From: Nectonema munidae
Taxonomy: Eukaryota; Nematomorpha; Nectonematoida; Nectonematidae
DNA: 64,000 nucleotides
Direction: 5' to 3'
NCBI GenBank assembly: GCA_030549495.1
Contig: JAUIRK010000824.1
Span: 1-64,000 of the forward strand
The notes under the pieces are model-generated. The model had not been told where the DNA came from and made no database searches. It was given only the letters and a program-made list of their open reading frames with translations. The stretch's first letter is position 1. Each line of letters begins with the position of its first letter. The position numbers and the translations under genes are program-made. Below, piece after piece: positions 60,889 through 64,000 of this stretch.

Positions 60889-61408
60889 CAGGGCTACTCA
60901 ACTATTATAAGCAAAGGTCCAGTTCGACAAGTTCCAATGTATGCATAGGTACAAAAAATTTTATCACATGAAATAAAGAAAATAAAATAACCTTCTCAGA
61001 AAAGAATAGTAAACCATATGATTTTTATTAATTTTATATTCACTGTTTATATTATTTATACTATTTTAAAAAACGTGGAAATAATAAAAATATTAAATTT
61101 TGTAGCTAAAATATAACAAGAATATGATTTACGATTGAAGACTTTACAAATGAAAAAAGAAAACTACACGAAGACTTTAGTGAGAAAAATGAGAAAGATA
61201 AAGCTTAGTTTAGGAAAATAACATTTGCAATGGAAATAAATTATATTGTACTTTGTGTTAACTGTTAATAATAATAAAATTATAATTTCATTAACAAATC
61301 AATGTTCATTTTAATAATAAATAATGATTGAAATTTGTTCGCCTGGGGTCCAACTACAACACTCAAGAGGTCTGGTTCGGACCGCGGGACGCCAATTGAG
61401 TACCTCTG
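60889..61408. mobile_element. hAT MITE with target duplication
   Basis: A 520-bp element begins CAGGGCTACTCAACTATT and ends AATTGAGTACCTCTG, with a second inverted block around GGTCC. Flanking 8-mers CCCTATAT and TCCTATAT differ at one base. The interior is AT-rich and non-coding. Confidence 0.75.
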
Positions 61409-61409
61409 T

Positions 61410-62215
61410 CCTATATAAACAGAAAAATACATGTAATTTTTAAAAAAATTATTTAGCTAGTAAAATAAAAATAAGATTAAAAATAAGAAATTCATCATTG
61501 TAATAAGTTAGCGCTCAAATAAGGATTTAAATTTTACAAAAATAAAAAAAATAAATTTTAAAATTGTTATCAAATAAAATAGAACCTCTGTAATGAAGTT
61601 ACATATTCTAAAATAGTCACAATAAATGTCATAATTGTTTAAAAATTAAGCCATCTTATTACATTATTTAGCAAAATACAAATTTCAAAAGAAAAAGTTG
61701 CAAATTTGAGAACTATTAAATATCCTTATCAAGAATCTTAGGACATTAGAATTTTAGCAGAAAATTAATTTAGGGGTTCTAAATATGGAAAACTATTTAA
61801 ATAATAAAAAATTCAATAATTTACTTAGATTTAAAAAAAATTGGAAAACTGCAAATTTATAAAAATTTGGACAAATAAGGGCGAATAAAAAAAATCAAAA
61901 AATTTAGAAATCTTAAGACTAAAGTAAACTAACTTGAATTTCTTTTTTAAAATATTAGATTCTGATAATTTCTTTTTTTCATTTTCTATATTTATCCAAG
62001 TTGTACAGTTATTACTAACTCTCAAATTGAATTTTGTAATAAACTTACTTAACTTGAATTTTGTTGACACTAGAGTTTATGATACTTAAAATTTCTTTTT
62101 TAACTTAAATTAACTTTTCTCTATTAGGATTAAAACAGTTTACTTTGATCTAAATAGAGTTATTAGAATCAAAAACTGAATGTTGTGTTACTTTGAGTGC
62201 ATCAACAAATTGAGC
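61410..62215. other. gene-less AT-rich stretch
   Basis: Nothing supported. Confidence 0.5.
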
Positions 62216-62216
62216 A

Positions 62217-62395
62217 TACGTTTATTTTTTTTTTGACGGGTGTTTCATGCAAGGGAAGTAGAAACTTCCATATCTGCACTGATGAACTTTTTACGATAAG
62301 TTGATGACATCGCCGGGATTCGAACCCAAAGGCTTTGGATCCGTAGGCGACGCTTCTACCTATCAGCCCACCAGCCCTAGAGGGCTTTTTCCTAG
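62217..62395 (-). mobile_element. tRNA-derived SINE (family 3)
   Basis: On the minus strand the A-box region reads GCTGGTGGGCTGATAGGTAG and the B box GGGTTCGAATCCC. A body of about 100 bp follows, with an A-rich run at the end (nine A on the minus strand near 62222). The apparent reading frame across it is a by-product. Confidence 0.75.
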
Positions 62396-63261
62396 AGAGC
62401 ATACGTTTATTCGAACACGACAGTATTTTTTGTAGGATTAGATACGTTTATAAAACTTATCAATTCATAAATAATTACATTCTTAACTTCCAAGAAAATG
62501 CCTTCAATAAGAGTTTTAGGATTTTGTATTTCAGAATATTTTTCGATAAAGTCATTTTTAATTTTATCTAAATTTCCAATTAGTTGGCAATGATTATTTT
62601 GATTATCAAAATTAGTTAGTTTATGGATAAAGTTGAATAAAAATACTGAATATAAAAATACACAAAATTAAGAAGTAATTTAAAAGAAATAAAATTAAAG
62701 CTACCCTTAAAAAGCAAGCAAAAAAAATAAAAAAAAAAGGAGAAAAGTGAAGTTTGAAATTTAGAGAAATGACAGCATTGAAAAACTTTGTTCAAAAACC
62801 AAAAGTCTTTCTTATATATCATTTAGAAATTTTAACTATGCTTTAGTCGAGTATTCGACCATTGAAAAATAATTATTTTTTGTTCTTTTGATTGAACTGA
62901 ATCAATATGCTCAAAAATAGTTATTATTCGGCTAGAATAATATCTAAAGCGGTACGTATGGTCAGCCTAAAACAAAATAAATACATATTTAATCAAAACT
63001 ACAGACAAAAATTACCACTATTTTTATTTATAAATTGTATTGTAGTGTATTGCAATTTTTCCTACAATGTTTAAACTATATTTTCATATGATTCTTTCAA
63101 CTTTTAGCTATCCCCTTCCTCCAAGGATGATTTTCCACAAAATCTAGTAATTTTTCTTTAATTGTGCAATGATATATATCAGGCGAATTATGATAGATTT
63201 ACAAAATTCTTACATAATTTTAGAATTATTTTCTAAATTTATCCTTCCACAATCTCTGTTA

Positions 63262-63420
63262 AGGTGTACCTCTCAGCTTAACAGTTGAAGCCTAGGTGTT
63301 CGATCCTCAAGAATCACGACTCTTAAAAACAAAATCAAAAAAGGTGATTAACCATCTCAAGCATAATGCGAGCATATAGCCTTACGGCTGAAAGTGCTTT
63401 GAAATCTTCAACCAAACAAC
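63262..63420 (+). mobile_element. possible tRNA-derived SINE (family 5)
   Basis: CTCAGCTTAACAGTTGAAGC could be a decayed A box and GTGTTCGATCCTC a B box. The body contains CTTACGGCTGAAAGTGCTTT. The tRNA likeness is weaker than in the other families. Confidence 0.35.
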
Positions 63421-63495
63421 CAATCAAATTTACACTAATCTTAGAAAATAATTTTCTCTTCTATAAATGACCGATAAAAGATTTAATTAAAATAT

Positions 63496-63590
63496 TTTAA
63501 AATAGAATATAACGATTTCGACAACCTGATCGTAAGATATTTTTGTTTCAGCCCATTGTAATTTTTTTCTAGCTACGGGCTTGTATCTAA
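63496..63590. repeat. empty-site copy of the repeat split at 54.16-54.70 kb
   Basis: GATTTCGACAACCTGATCG is followed within about 45 bp by TTTCTAGCTACGGGCTTG. The same words at 54.14 and 54.72 kb are separated by the Tigger-like insert. The surrounding repeat family was not identified. Confidence 0.55.
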
Positions 63591-64000
63591 AACCCGTATT
63601 GGACGACAAAAGCGACTAATTTTCTTTTGCACGAACTGTTTCTTTATGCAAATGTATCTCTATTGAACGACCACCAAACTAAACGGTCAATGGTCATTAT
63701 AATTAAATTGTCCACAACTTTATTCACTAAACCTCATGTTGATAACAGTAAAGTTGTTTAAAATAACTGATAGATAATAACATACATGTTTTGTTTTGTA
63801 AAACAATATTGTAAGCTGTCAAGAGGAATAATTTCTTTAACATACTAAATTTCCGAAGAGATTTAATGAAAATCTATCTATATCATATAAACTTGTAAGA
63901 AGTACTCACATTGTGAAGTAGTTTTGTCATCCTTTGTATTTTTCTATTAATCAGCTGGTGTAAGTGAACATCTGGTAAACGATTCTTTTAAAATATTCCA

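Noticed and set aside
62202-62402. 66-residue minus-strand frame
   Set aside because: It reads through a tRNA-derived SINE; no coding motif.

Overview
This is an AT-rich (roughly 70 percent), repeat-laden piece of an animal nuclear genome. Spliced genes with GT-AG introns as short as 62 bp, a presenilin, a Ly6/quiver-type GPI-anchored protein and a dense mix of tRNA-derived SINEs, hAT, piggyBac, Tigger/pogo and LINE remnants point to an arthropod. The overall texture resembles a parasitic copepod such as a caligid sea louse. That assignment is an inference; no species marker is visible.

Layout. 1-4.5 kb is nearly empty, with a possible last-exon fragment at the left edge. 4.5-4.8 kb has strong splice signals around a short purine-rich candidate exon. 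7.0 kb carries one isolated exon that reads as part of ethanolamine-phosphate cytidylyltransferase (minus strand). 7.4-8.5 kb is a large inverted repeat built from 21-bp tandem units. 8.7-11.6 kb is a transposon graveyard (hAT piece, decayed LINE, Tigger transposase on minus, hAT transposase on plus). 12.5-27 kb is non-coding with MITEs, a piggyBac transposase piece, hAT MITEs and SINEs. 27.40-28.05 kb is an uninterrupted 653-bp (CA)n tract. 32.96-33.43 kb holds the last two coding exons of a Ly6/quiver-family gene.

The most interesting part is 36-55 kb. Two genes on opposite strands encode secreted, Gly/Lys/Trp-rich low-complexity proteins. They share exon phases, matching sequence at the splice junctions, and a central exon of exactly the same length (266 nt), so I read them as old duplicates. 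The plus-strand gene (49417-55407, five coding exons) can be assembled completely: a 149-residue protein with a 17-residue signal peptide and 26 histidines. The minus-strand paralogue (36062-40016, three of its exons found) is Lys/Tyr/Asp-rich, almost without histidine, and has a greatly enlarged exon 3. Conventional ORF calling breaks both genes and shows shadow frames instead.

At 58.26-59.54 kb lies a complete intronless presenilin gene with both catalytic aspartates. The rest, to 64 kb, is non-coding with SINEs, hAT MITEs and a repeat that, compared with its copy at 54 kb, behaves as a filled/empty insertion-site pair. No rRNA, functional tRNA or CRISPR was seen.
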